Shown: positions 1 through 12,000 of the stretch, piece by piece
Layout of the letters: every line of letters starts with the position of its first letter
How positions within the stretch are numbered: position 1 is the first letter of the stretch
Assembly (NCBI RefSeq): GCF_000003815.2
Contig: NC_049987.1
Span: forward strand, 15,137,883-15,201,882
Origin: Branchiostoma floridae
Lineage: Eukaryota; Chordata; Leptocardii; Amphioxiformes; Branchiostomatidae
DNA length: 64,000 nt
Direction: 5' to 3'
Translations under genes and position numbers: made by a program
Notes under the pieces: model-generated
The model's database searches: none
What the model was told of the DNA's origin: nothing
The model's input: the letters and a program-made list of their open reading frames with translations, nothing else

Positions 1-1688
1 ACTTGCCGAGATATGACGTAAGCACTACCGCTAGGATTAGGGTTAGGGTTAGGGTTAGGGTAGTGCTTAGACGCAACATTGCTAAGAGTGTGTTCTTGGC
101 GGTCAAACTTGGTATCATTACAAAGGTATGTTGGTACAGATTTGTATTCTGCCAACCGTTTAGAAATCGGGTGCTTCCTTGCCGAGATATGACTTAAGCA
201 CTACCGCTAGGGTTAGGGTTAGGGTTAGGGTAGTGCTTAGAGGCAACATTGCTAAGAGTGTATTCTAGGCGGTCAAACTTGGTATCATTACAAAGGTATG
301 TTGGTACAGATTTGTAATCTGCAAACCGTTTTGAAATCGGGTGCTTACTTGTCGAGATATGACTTAAGCACTACCTTTAGGGTTAGGGTTAGGGTTAGAG
401 TTAGGGTAGTGCTTAGAGGCAACATTGCTAAGAGTGTATTCTAGGCGGTCAAACTTGGTATCATTACAAAGGTATGTTGGTACAGATTTGTAAGCTGCAA
501 ACCGTTTTGAAATCGGGTGCTTACTTGCCGAGATATGTCTTAAGCACTACCGCTAGGGTTAGGGTTAGGGTTAGGGTAGTGCGTAGAGGCAACATTGCTA
601 AGAGTGTATTCTAGGCGGTCAAACTTGGTATCATTACAAAGGTATGTTGGTACAGATTTGTAATCTGCAAACCGTTTTGAAATCGGGTGCTTACTTGCCG
701 AAATATGACTTAAGCGCTACCGCTAGGGTTAGGGTTTGGGTTAGGGTAGTGCTTAGAGGCAACATTGGTAAGAGTGTATTATAGGCGGTCAAAATTGGTA
801 TCATTACAAAGGTATGTTGGTACAGACTTGTAATCTGCAAACCGTTTTGAAATCGGGCGCTTACTTGCCTAAATATGACTTAAGCACTACCGCTAAGGTA
901 AGGGTCATGGTAGTGCTAAGAAGCAACATCGCTAAGAGTGTATTCTAGGCGGTCAAACTTGGTATCAGTACAAAGGTATGTTGGTACAGATTTGTAATCT
1001 GCAAACCGTTTTGAAATCGGGTGCTTACTTGCCGAGATATGACTTAAGCACTACCGCTAGGGTTAGGGTAGTGCTTAGAGGCAACATTGCTAAGAGTGTA
1101 TTCTAGGCGGTCAAACTTGTTATCATTACAAAGGTATGTTGGTACAGTTATGTAATCTGCAAACCGTTTTGAAATCGGGTGCTTACTTGCCGAGATATGA
1201 CTTAAGCACTAAAGCTAGGGTTAAGGTTAGGGTTAGGGTAGTGCTTAGAGACAACATTGCTAAGAGTGTTTTCTAGGCGGTCAAACTTGGTATCATTACA
1301 AAGGTATGTTGGTACAGACTTGTAATCTGCAAACCGTTTTGAAATCGGGTGCTTACTTGCCGAGATATGACTTAAGCACTACCGCTAGGGTTAGGGTTAG
1401 GGTTAGGGTAGTGCTAAGAGGCAACATTGCTAAGAGTGTATTCTAGGCGGTCAAACTTGGTATCAGTACAAAGGTATGTTGGTACAGATTTGTAATCTGC
1501 AAACCGTTTTGAAATCGGGTGCTTACTTGTCGAGATATGACTTAAGCACTACCCCTAGGGTTAGGGTTAGGGTTAGAGTTAGGGTAGTGCTTAGAGGCAA
1601 CATTGCTAAGAGTGTATTCTAGGCGGTCAAACTTGGTATCATTACAAAGGTATGTTGGTACAGATTTGTAGTCTGCAAACCGTTTTGA

Positions 1689-2105
1689 NNNNNNNNNNNN
1701 NNNNNNNNNNNNNNNNNNNNNNNNNNNNNNNNNNNNNNNNNNNNNNNNNNNNNNNNNNNNNNNNNNNNNNNNNNNNNNNNNNNNNNNNNNNNNNNNNNNN
1801 NNNNNNNNNNNNNNNNNNNNNNNNNNNNNNNNNNNNNNNNNNNNNNNNNNNNNNNNNNNNNNNNNNNNNNNNNNNNNNNNNNNNNNNNNNNNNNNNNNNN
1901 NNNNNNNNNNNNNNNNNNNNNNNNNNNNNNNNNNNNNNNNNNNNNNNNNNNNNNNNNNNNNNNNNNNNNNNNNNNNNNNNNNNNNNNNNNNNNNNNNNNN
2001 NNNNNNNNNNNNNNNNNNNNNNNNNNNNNNNNNNNNNNNNNNNNNNNNNNNNNNNNNNNNNNNNNNNNNNNNNNNNNNNNNNNNNNNNNNNNNNNNNNNN
2101 NNNNN
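1689..2105. other. Assembly gap (417 N) inside the satellite
   Basis: This is a run of N within the tandem array. The flanking units are in register with the satellite, so the gap probably hides two or three more units whose number could not be assembled. Confidence 0.99.
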
Positions 2106-2972
2106 AAGAGTGTATTCTAGGCGGTCAGACTTTGTATCATTACAAAGGTATGTTGTACAGATTTGTAATCTGCAAACCGTTTTGAAATCGGGTGCTTACT
2201 TGCCGAGATATGACTTAAGCACTACCGCTAGGGTTAGGGTTAGGGTTAGGGTTGTGCTAAGAAGCAACATTGCTAAGAGTGTATTCTAGGCGGTCAAACT
2301 CGGTATCATTACAAAGGTATGTTGGTACAGATTTGTAGTCTGCAAACCGTTTTGAAATCGGGTGCTTACTTGCCGAGATATGACTTAAGCGCTACCGCTA
2401 GGGTTAGGGTTAGGGTTAGGGTAGTGCGTAGAGGCAACATTGCTAAGAGTGTATTCTAGGGTGTCAAACTAGGTATCATTACAAAGGTATGTTGGTACAG
2501 ATTTGTAAGCTGCAAACCGTTTTGAAATCGGGTGCTTACTTGCCGACATATGTCTTAAGCACTACCGCTAGGGTTACGGTTAGGGTTAGGGTTGTGCTTA
2601 GAGGCAACATTGCTAAGAGTGTATTCTAGGCGGTCAGACTTTGTATCATTACAAAGGTATGTTGTACAGATTTGTTATCTGCAAACCGTTTTGAAATCGG
2701 GTGCTTACTTGCCGAGATATGACTTAAGCACTACCGCTAGGGTTAGGGTTAGGGTTAGGGTAGTGCTTAGAGGCAACATTGCTAAGAGTGTATTCTAGGC
2801 GGTCAAACTTGGTATCATTACAAAGGTATGTTGGTACAGATTTGTAATCTGCAAACCGTTTTGAAATCGGGTGCTTACTTGCCGAAATATGACTTAAGCG
2901 CTACCGCTAGGGTTAGGGTTGGGGTTAGGGTAGTGCTTAGAAGCAACATTGCTAAGAGTGTATTCTAGGCGG

Positions 2973-3336
2973 CAGGGTTGTAGCCAGCCTAAAATCATTT
3001 TCAGTCCCCTCAATTTTGAATGGGAATCCTATCGAGCACCGAATGCATGGCGTGACGTTGCGCGTCATTTTTAGGGGCTCTGGGTTCCAGAAAATTTTGA
3101 AACCTAGACCCTCTGAAACACTATTTCCTGCATTTTGAGGTGCAAATTTTGCTTGTAGACTAAGCTGTTCAATGACATCTGTTTTGGTGAGGAAGAACAC
3201 ATGGGTTTCAGTTTTTTTATATCTTTTCATATCAATTTTTGTCTGTTCCTGGGGACGGAATGGGGACATTTTTTTTCAGTCCCCAGCTGCAAAATTCCTT
3301 CAAAGGACTGAAGGACAGGTTCTGGCTACAACCCTG
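2973..3336. mobile_element. hAT-like MITE inserted in the satellite
   Basis: The 364-bp insertion begins CAGGGTTGTAGCCAG and ends with its perfect 15-bp reverse complement. It is flanked by an 8-bp direct repeat CTAGGCGG (2965-2972 and 3337-3344) that is single-copy in intact satellite units. An 8-bp target duplication and a terminal CAGGG are typical of the hAT superfamily. No transposase is encoded, so it is non-autonomous. The intact termini suggest a fairly recent insertion. Confidence 0.9.
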
Positions 3337-3502
3337 CTAGGCGGTCAAACTTGGCATCATTACAAAGGTATGTTGGTACAGATTTGTAATCTGCAAACCG
3401 TTTTGAAATCGGGTGCTTACTTTCTCTCCACGTACTCTGCTATACACTTCAAGTGATAAAAGTAACGCACGCTTTGTAATATTTACGCCATTGACACATA
3501 CA

Positions 3503-3597
3503 CACTCACTCACTCACCCACCCACTCACTCACTCACTCACTCACTCACTCACTCACTCACTCACTCACTCACTCACTCACTCACTCACTCACTCAC
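3503..3597. repeat. (CACT)n microsatellite
   Basis: An almost pure tetranucleotide run of CACT/ACTC, about 95 bp, follows the satellite edge. Confidence 0.97.
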
Positions 3598-5926
3598 AAA
3601 GATATTAATTCTGTAATGTTGCTACTTACTTCATGAAATGCCCCTTCGTTCTTATGACTTCTTTCATCAAACCGGACCAAAGTTATGTCAGCAGCGTGTT
3701 GCATGACGTGCTGGCTGGCTTTCCTGATCTCCAAGCAGATGCAAGCACCTGGATCGTTATTATTATTTTGCTTCTGTTTCTGCATTTAGTACTGTTTTAT
3801 TAACCTATTCCTAACGCCCTGTTAAAAAATTAAGAATACAGTAAGTACTGAACCCTGGGCTTTCAAGAAATACCAAGGAGGTTCCATTCAACATCCTTTC
3901 TGCTTGGATACCGGCGCGGATACAACATGGCTGGCGCATGGACCTCACAGTTTAGACTAAGTCTAGACGGTTCGCAGCGCAAGACAAGAAGCGTAAGCGT
4001 TGTTATTTTCCTAATTTGTTTAAACGTCCGAGGCTTGTAATTAGATTTGCAGAAGACTAGTCAAAACCTGGGAAGTTGAAACATTTTGCCAATGGAAATT
4101 GGGCGCAGTAACGTTATTATATACAGCCACAGATAATCTTATTGTTTGCTGCACTAATGAGGAAGAGTATGGAAGTTAAACACACATCACTACCAGGGAC
4201 CAGCCCCCTGCTGTAGTTGCTTGCACATGTGTGGCCCAAGGGCTACAGAAATGGAGATGGACGCCACCCCTACGCATCTTTTACTGATGTACGGGCAACT
4301 TTAACTTTAACTAACAGTGACAGAGGCAACTTTGAAGACGGGAAACTCATCCAAAAGCCCGAACACAGTGTTGATTTTTAATCTTATTACTTTAGGTACA
4401 AACTTGAAAAAGAAATATAATAGAAAAAAGAAGAGATGGAGCTGACATTCCCATACGAACACCCCCCTCCCCAATTCGCTGGTAGCTTTTAAATGTAGCA
4501 GACATGTAGCTTGTATAGGCTAACAGTAAACGTCACAATGCCATATTTGTATCGACATAAACCGTCATGCAGTGCGCTGGGGTTTGGTAAATAGGCTACT
4601 TTGAGATCGTCAACTTATATGATTTTATTGCCACATTTTAAAACGATGCTTTGTTTGGTTGTTGATTTGAGAGTAAATCATGTATCTCTTGCACATGCAC
4701 TTGTTTTTGGGCGGTCGTAACATACATGAAATTTGCCCTGATCTTTCTTTCTCTCTCTGTCTCTCTTTTTGTCTCTCCTTCTATCTCTTTCTGTCTCTCT
4801 CTCTTTCTCAAATAAACACCTGCAAATAAAGTATAGATTACCTTTTACAGATTGCAGATTTACAAATACATATCTTAATGCAACCTGTAAGAGGCACGGC
4901 ATGATGGTTCTCTGGTAACTTTAGGTCAAATGCCAGTCAGAAAAGAGGAAGTGAAACTCGCTACATCATCGAAATCAAGCAGTGATTATCTAACACATAA
5001 AATGTACGAAACCTACAAATAGTTCAGGACAACGCTTATTATTGTACTTTATTGTGGAAACAAATATCAGAAATACAACACGAAAAATTCATAAAACGCC
5101 ACCGCCGGAAATACACCTAGTGTCAACAATACAAAACGGACAAACATGTAAGGCGACAGAAGTAGTTGTTATTACATGACAGGGTGAATATATTTATCAT
5201 ATTTTACCACGGAGCCTGATAGAGGCTATACAAACCTTACAATCTATAAACTTTTCATTGATGTAGACCAGATCTTGCAATCATTAACATCATATTATTA
5301 TCAAATGACACGAAGTAAGTCAGCAAGTAAGGGCGTCTACATGCATCTTGAAATCAGCCCATTCGCTCATAAAAATCCGGACAACAAATTAATAAATTTA
5401 ACAGTCTCAATAAACGAGGAGGTATGTTCTTTTACATGTGTGCCAAATTTCAACACATTTTATTAAAAATGCACCTAATATGGCATTATTTTCTGACTGA
5501 GCCTTGAATGTCAAACAAAATTATAACTAAACAAATAAGAACAAACCTACGAACATAAGTCTATCAAATCACCATTAATGTAGACAAACTCTAATTCATA
5601 ATCAAACCCGTTTATGTAAAGCCGTGATAATCATCGAACGACAGCATTCTAGACACCAGCATCAGCATAAAAGATAAAAAGTAATAAAAAAAAAGGAAAC
5701 ATTAATGACTTTCAAATCCTCTTATGCTAGGCCACTCATTTCTATATATCAAGCTATAACCCTAGCCTTGCATGCGACCAGTCATATACTTTTTCTTCTG
5801 TTGGTTACAAAAATAGCCAATCACGACACTTCTTTACTGTAAGCGGTGACGTGATTGGTTGGTAACTGATTGGCTGATGGCTGACAAATACAGTGCAAGG
5901 ACAGACTGCAGGCCGGTACACAGGGG
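3598..5926. other. Interval with no recognised gene
   Basis: I see no convincing coding exon. The stretch holds a pyrimidine-rich CTCTCT-type low-complexity run (about 4741-4811) and AT-rich sequence. It probably contains the 3' untranslated region of the leftward MACPF gene, whose stop codon is at 5927. Confidence 0.6.
5459..5464 (-). promoter_or_regulatory. Candidate poly(A) signal of the MACPF-lectin gene
   Basis: TTTATT on the plus strand reads AATAAA on the minus strand, about 460 nt past the proposed stop codon. It is the first clear hexamer I found downstream. AATAAA is common in AT-rich DNA, so this is only a candidate. Confidence 0.35.
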
Positions 5927-6093
5927 TTATTGCTTGATATACATAAATGATGACAATTCCATGAGAGAAATTCGATGATTTATGACTTTCTGTAATTCTT
6001 TCAGCAGATGAAGGGACCCGCCGTGTTGTTCACCAACCGCCGCCGGTACAACAGGGTGTAGGTCCGTGACTGGGCTTGCCTCCGCAGTGGCCT
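5927..6093 (-). other. Probable last coding exon of the MACPF gene
   Basis: Acceptor AG at 6095-6094 after a T-rich tract, in the phase (1) left by the C-type lectin exon. It encodes about 55 residues without a recognised domain, ending at TAA (5927-5929). The tail is amphipathic with no cysteines. If this exon is wrong, reading through the donor at 7693 would stop at 7608 instead. Confidence 0.55.
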
Positions 6094-9000
6094 CTAGCCT
6101 AGTATGACATACAAAAAAAAGAACTTCACTCGAATTCTGGGTTGACAATTTGCCAAATTCAATCATTTATTAAAAAAGATTATAATATCAAGAAAAGCTG
6201 CATTTGTGAGATCTCCAAAGTGTTAGTGTAATGTATCCCCCTAGGTTTAATTACTTAAGTAGCACGTCCTCGGCCTCCGAATCTTTTTGCTTGGGGGGGG
6301 GGGGGGGTGGTAGGGCTGACTGCAATGTGAGGCAGTAAATGTTATGGATGACATCATCACGTGCACATTGATGAAGATCTATAAAAAAAATACCTTCCGA
6401 AGAGGGCCAACATGACAAAAAAATCCGAAATTTGGAAAACATGTCATGTTCTATCCTTGATTGTACTGGTAACTTACAGGTCACACTTATAAAGTAGCAA
6501 AGAGCGTTTTTGTAGAAGTAAAACTAAACTCGGCACAAAAAGTTTGGAATATTAGCTTCGGTTGATCATATTTCTGTTGTTTCTGCATCAATTTCAATAT
6601 ATTATATATCTATTGAAAGCTTGAATGATTTTCTTTCCAATGGTATCAAACTTATACTACCCTGCACTAGGCCTGCTTACGTGAGAGGGTCGCGAAAAAG
6701 TGCCCAAATTCCCCCGTTTCTGTTAAACACTGAATCATCCGGTTGTTATGGCCGCAGTTGACAATGATTCAATCAATCCTTTTTTCGCCCAACGTTTGGT
6801 AAATAGAACATCCATGTTTGTTTTCAGAATATCTGAGTAGAGTATTTTATGATTGTAAATTCATGGAACGAGTACCAGGCCTGCTTACGAGTCACAAAAA
6901 TAAAGTGCCAAAATTACTCTACTAAAGTCAAACACTCCATTCAGATCATTCTCTTCGCCAAGAAGAGTATGGTTTGGAATGGGGGAGGGAAGGGTCTCGA
7001 TTTCAAGTGACACGTACGCAGTACCTAATGGTCCGCCAGGCGTCGCTTATGGTAACGTTGATTTGATCAAGTGGGACATAACCATGTTTGGAATGGGGGG
7101 TGGAAGGGTGACGATGCTTTGATTTCAAGTGACACGTACCCAGTACCTGATGGTAACGTTGACTTGATCAAGTTGGGCATAACCATGTTGGAGTGAGAAG
7201 GGGGTGTACGTACCGTGTGACTTGTAAGTTACAGCATACATATTTTGTTCAATGTTGCTATGATATGCGATATTGCAAGAAATCGTAGCACGCTATCGTT
7301 ACGATATCGTAACGTCCCTCTTGAAACATCGTACACGTATTTTTGCTTGTTTAAGGTACCCTTTTCCAGACCGTTATTTTGACACGGAAATTGTAAATCT
7401 GTGCAAGGGGGACCTATGGGCATCGTTCAAAAGGCCCCTTCAGGCCTACCAAAGCGACGTTTTGTTCAAAGCAGCGTAGACGTATTTATGTCTATTTTCG
7501 CTTCTTTAAGGTACCTTTTTCAGTACGAAATTTTGACACGGAAATGATGCCATACACCATGTACTTGCAATTAGCCTCAGGGCATGAACTTGCAAATAAA
7601 CTTTCTATTATAAAGATTCTATCATACCATATATCTTTTGTTTAGAGTGATTCTGCCAAAGGTGATCGAAAAGAGAAGTTGAATATGTCTTACCATCCTG
7701 TATCTCGCAGACGTAGCGGAATCGTAGGAGGCAGGTTGCGCCTGCCCACTTGTCTCGTCGTTCCCCCTCTTTATCCCCGAAGACGATGTGCGCACAGTTG
7801 TATCTGTTGTTCGGCTCCCCGGACGCCCAGCTCGTAAAACTGCCCAGTGCGGTGCCCCTGCCGTCTCTCCAGACACCCGCTGTCTTCTTCATACCAAGCC
7901 AAAACTGATCGTCCCTATATTGTTAAATGTAGAAGTGCATGACATCAGTTTGTTATTGCCTCTCTTCTTGCTAGTTCTGCAGACAACAATATTCATTCAA
8001 CGTCTTTCGGACGCAGCAACATCTTGTGCTGCAGTGCTATGTGAACCAGCAAGAATTTTCATGAGGAAAGTGACAGAAGGTCACCGAAAAGTCGTTATGA
8101 ATAAAGCAATATTTGTGTAAACGACTTTCTTTATTAAGTGACGTACCAAACTGATGAAACTGTTTACGAATTTCCATTCAACTAACAGTGAGGCCCAAGC
8201 TCATACAGTTGTCACCTTCAGCCCCGGTCACAAAGCACGTACGATTCCTTGCGATTCCTTGCGATGCGCGGTATAAGCGCAGTGCGTCGTAAGTCGGGGG
8301 AGAATCGGAAGCAATGGTTTAGATATATAAATATATAAAGCCGCGGTCACAAAGCGCGTAGTGCATCGTACGATGAGGTCAGAAGAGCGTACCTGCGTCA
8401 ATCGCAGTAAATCATAGTAAATCGGGGAGCGTCCTATGACGAAAAATGGAGCTGAAATGGATTTTAAACATGTTCAAAGTTTCTCCATTGCCCCCATAGC
8501 AGACTTCATTACGGTCATTTTTTTTCTACTGATGACGTTAAAGTGTCATAAACTTATAGCATGTTCTGATAGTTTTAGTTTTCCATGATATTGTCGATGT
8601 TGACGAAAAGGTCAATTATATCAGTCGCAACTGTTCACTGAAGCAACCAGAGAACATCGCGCACGTAGAGGAGCCTGCCTTCAAGGCAAGATTTTTCACG
8701 TGGCAGAGTCGGTATCACGTACAGGTGATGAAGACAATTGTTTGATCACTACATGCATTTGGGTTCATAATCAGATTAGATCTCATTTCTCGCCAGTCTT
8801 GGGTCAGATTACCATAACCGTAACCATGGGGACAACTCGAACAGAAAGGCAGGCTCTATGAATCGGAAATATATATGATATAATGCTTATGATACCATTT
8901 TTGAATGATGACATTTTTTGTTGAGAGCATATCATAATACATGTACGATCTTCGAAAAAGCCTGACTCGTAGAGTCGTCAAGCAGGCCAAGATAACCATA

Positions 9001-12000
9001 CCAGTACTTGTGCTTGACTTGAACCTTTGCTTGTAATACTCGTATTGTCATGGTCTCTTTTAATTAATTTTTACAGTGAAAGACATTATAGGAAGGTATT
9101 CAACAGCTAGGGCCACGTTTGGTTGGTTAAAGAAGCACGAACGCGTTCAGGTGGCTTTTCAGAAGAAACACAAGTGAAAAATCGTACGACGCTGGAAAAA
9201 AGTTTGAACATCATCCGATCCTCTGCAATGGCTGATTTTGCTTACGATTTTGCTGCGATTCACTGCGCTCATCGTACGATATGCGGAATACTCCATCGCA
9301 AGAAATCGTACGCGCTTTGTGACCGGGGTTTTACCTGCTGACGCAGTTCTTTAGGAACACCAGGTTCCGTTGTTCCTCTTTGTCCCTTGGAATCGCAACG
9401 ATGCCGCCTTGTCGTCTGCATTCTTCCTGTGCGCCCTCATACGCTGAGCTACTTTCAGGGACGGTGTACGTCTTACCACTGGGCAGTACGATTCGGTTGC
9501 CTTCCGGACAGATTCCTTCAAAGACAATAGAGACCTCATACCGTTTGTAATTTTGCTTTTGTTCTCAATTTATTTGTTCATCGTTCTACACAGCAACTGA
9601 TTTATTTATACCCTGACATATGTCAAGGGGTTGTGAAATTTGAAAACTTAGTCAAGAAACTAATATTTTAGGCAGTTTGTCTGTGTATCCCTATCGCAAC
9701 ATCGCGCACGTTACTTTAACGAACATATTGTGATACGATGTTTAGATATAGAATGTACATGCCAGAACGATACCGTATGAAAAAAAAAATTCGTCTGGAT
9801 TGCGATATCGTATACCCGATGACGGTCATTTGAGATTCTTCTTATAACGTTATCTTAGCAAAGTGAAGTTTGCTGGGTCTAATGGGCCGGCCCATGATGG
9901 AGTTTTCCGATATTTTTGTTCCGAGACAATAACGTATACGTAAACGATATAGTTTTAACCGGAAAATACGTATATCGTCGACGTATTTACGCTATTTTAA
10001 GGTACGTTTTTAGATACGATATTTTGACACAGAAATGATGCCATATCTATACGATATGGTGTACGTCCCTGTCGCAACGTCGTACGCGTATTTTCGCTTG
10101 TTTAAGGTACCCTTTTCCAAAACGTTATTTTGACACGGAAATTGTAAAGCTGTGGAGAGGGGACGTATGGACATCGTTAAAAAGGCCCCTTAAGGCCTAC
10201 CGAAACGATGTTTTGTTCAAAGCATTGTAGACGTAGTTACGTCTATTTTCACTTCTTTAAGGTACCTTTTTCAATACGAAATTTTGACACGGAAATGATA
10301 CCATACATTTTCTTCCGTCGGTATTGACTTAAGAATGAAGACAAGTTGAATAATCAGGACATGTCCATCAAAGCCACTAATGCTCTCACTAAGTACTCCA
10401 GCATCCGTGAGATGGTCTGCAAAGGTCCTTGCTGTTTGTGGACGGGTGTTGTAATCTTGCAGAATGGCACTTGGTCCAATATTGAAGAGGTAGGATATTG
10501 CGAATGGATGGAGGAGGATGTCCCTATGTCACCACATTGAAGTTGCCTTGAATGATGACGAGTCTTCTTTTTCCTATGGCGGTTACACCGCCCAACACCA
10601 TGACGCTGCCTCCACCACCAAACACTGAAAGTTACTCTCGCCATGTCAGCGTGCGGTTCTCCTTGTCGCCTCCACGCTTAAAATTTGACTCGGCCATCCA
10701 ACTGCCAAAGGGCAGATGCAGATATAATCTACTCAAATGTGCTAAAACAAGCTTGCATGTTCTGTATAAAAACGTGACGCGAAAAGAGGATTGATTGAAT
10801 CTCTGACGCGCGCCAATGCCAACAGGGTGATACAGTGTTGAACTGAAGCAAGGAAATTTGGGCACTTTTTTTGGTGACCCATTCACATAAACAGGCCTGT
10901 TGCTCGTAAGCTTGATACCATAGGAAAGGGAATCACACAAGCTTTCTATAGTATTGATATGTAACACATTGACGTTTATGAAGAAATAACGGAAATATGA
11001 TATTCCAAACGTTTTGTGCTGAGTTTAGTTCAGCAGCTGAAGAAACGACACCAATGTGGTAGCCATAAATGTAGATTCCAACTTGGTAAAAGTGATAAAA
11101 AGTTGCCATAGGTTGCTGCAGTTACAATAAAGGGATCAGGATAAATGAATTTGATGTGATAAAAATCTGGCTGTGATACCATCTTTTTGCTTCAACACAT
11201 GGCTCCTTCTGTACACGTTTATTGATATATTCTTTTTTTACCCATCTTTTTTTGCGCACTCGCACTAGAAATGTAGCCCTGCAAAGGATGTCACCCCTTA
11301 AGTGGCATAACATGCATTATGCCATACGTCACACATGGTGTCATATCCACGGCTAGTGAATAAGTCGATGAAGGTTCGACACTCATCAGGTACCGGACAA
11401 GCCAAATAGCACTGTTACTGTATTCTCCAAGCAAAAGTTCCTCTCCGGCGCCAGCTGTTTTAGACTTTTTTGTCGTTTTTCTCATGCTTTCTATTTTGTA
11501 ATTGTTTTTTTTTTCTTTTTGTCTCGCGGTCAATGGTACGAAATAGAAAGCCCGATGAAAACGCCTAAATGAACATTAAAAACAACCCAGCCGGGACCTA
11601 ACCTCTGCATGGAGAGTATGTTACTCAAGCAACTGCGTTTGGAAACGGTCAGACGGATCAGGTAACATCCAATACTTTTCGTCAGTGACTCAGACAAATT
11701 CTTATCAAGTGAATATAGTGAATGCCTACGTGCAAATACTTGGACTTCACACAGGGACAGTATACGGTTGGCTCCGGGAAGACGGATGCCCACATAGCGC
11801 CCCCGCATTCCCGGACATGAGACGGAAATGGACGGCTTGCTCAGGTCGATTCGCTGATCCCCACCACACTTGGGGTTGTCGGTGACCGTGCGGAAGTCCC
11901 CGATGTGGATGTTGAAGGGGTTGAGTCGATCTCCACAGCAGTCATCGCGGTTGTAGATGACAACACTGTAGATATTGAAGACGAAAAACAACTTAATGCA

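Larger units (their letters stand above)
1..3421. repeat. ~170-bp satellite array with embedded TTAGGG tracts
   Basis: About 18 copies of a ~170-bp unit can be read. Unit phase is clear from the spacing of the TTAGGG tracts at about 41, 211, 555, 725, 1387, 1557, 2229, 2399, 2569, 2739 and 2908. Each unit has a conserved body (ending AAATCGGGTGCTTACTTG) and a tract of two to five GGGTTA repeats. The tract lies between inverted copies of TAAGCACTACC and GGTAGTGCTTA, so each unit can form a hairpin with telomere-like sequence in its loop. Units differ by a few substitutions and by tract length; the unit near 890 has a decayed tract. A MITE interrupts the array at 2973-3336, and the last partial unit ends near 3421. 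Short reading frames across the array are by-products of the repeat and I do not call them genes. Confidence 0.95.

Noticed and set aside
11530-11729. Continuation of the F-type lectin frame to a stop at 11530
   Set aside because: The extra residues come from foldback repeat W; the domain ends at CEVQVF and a phase-1 donor follows.
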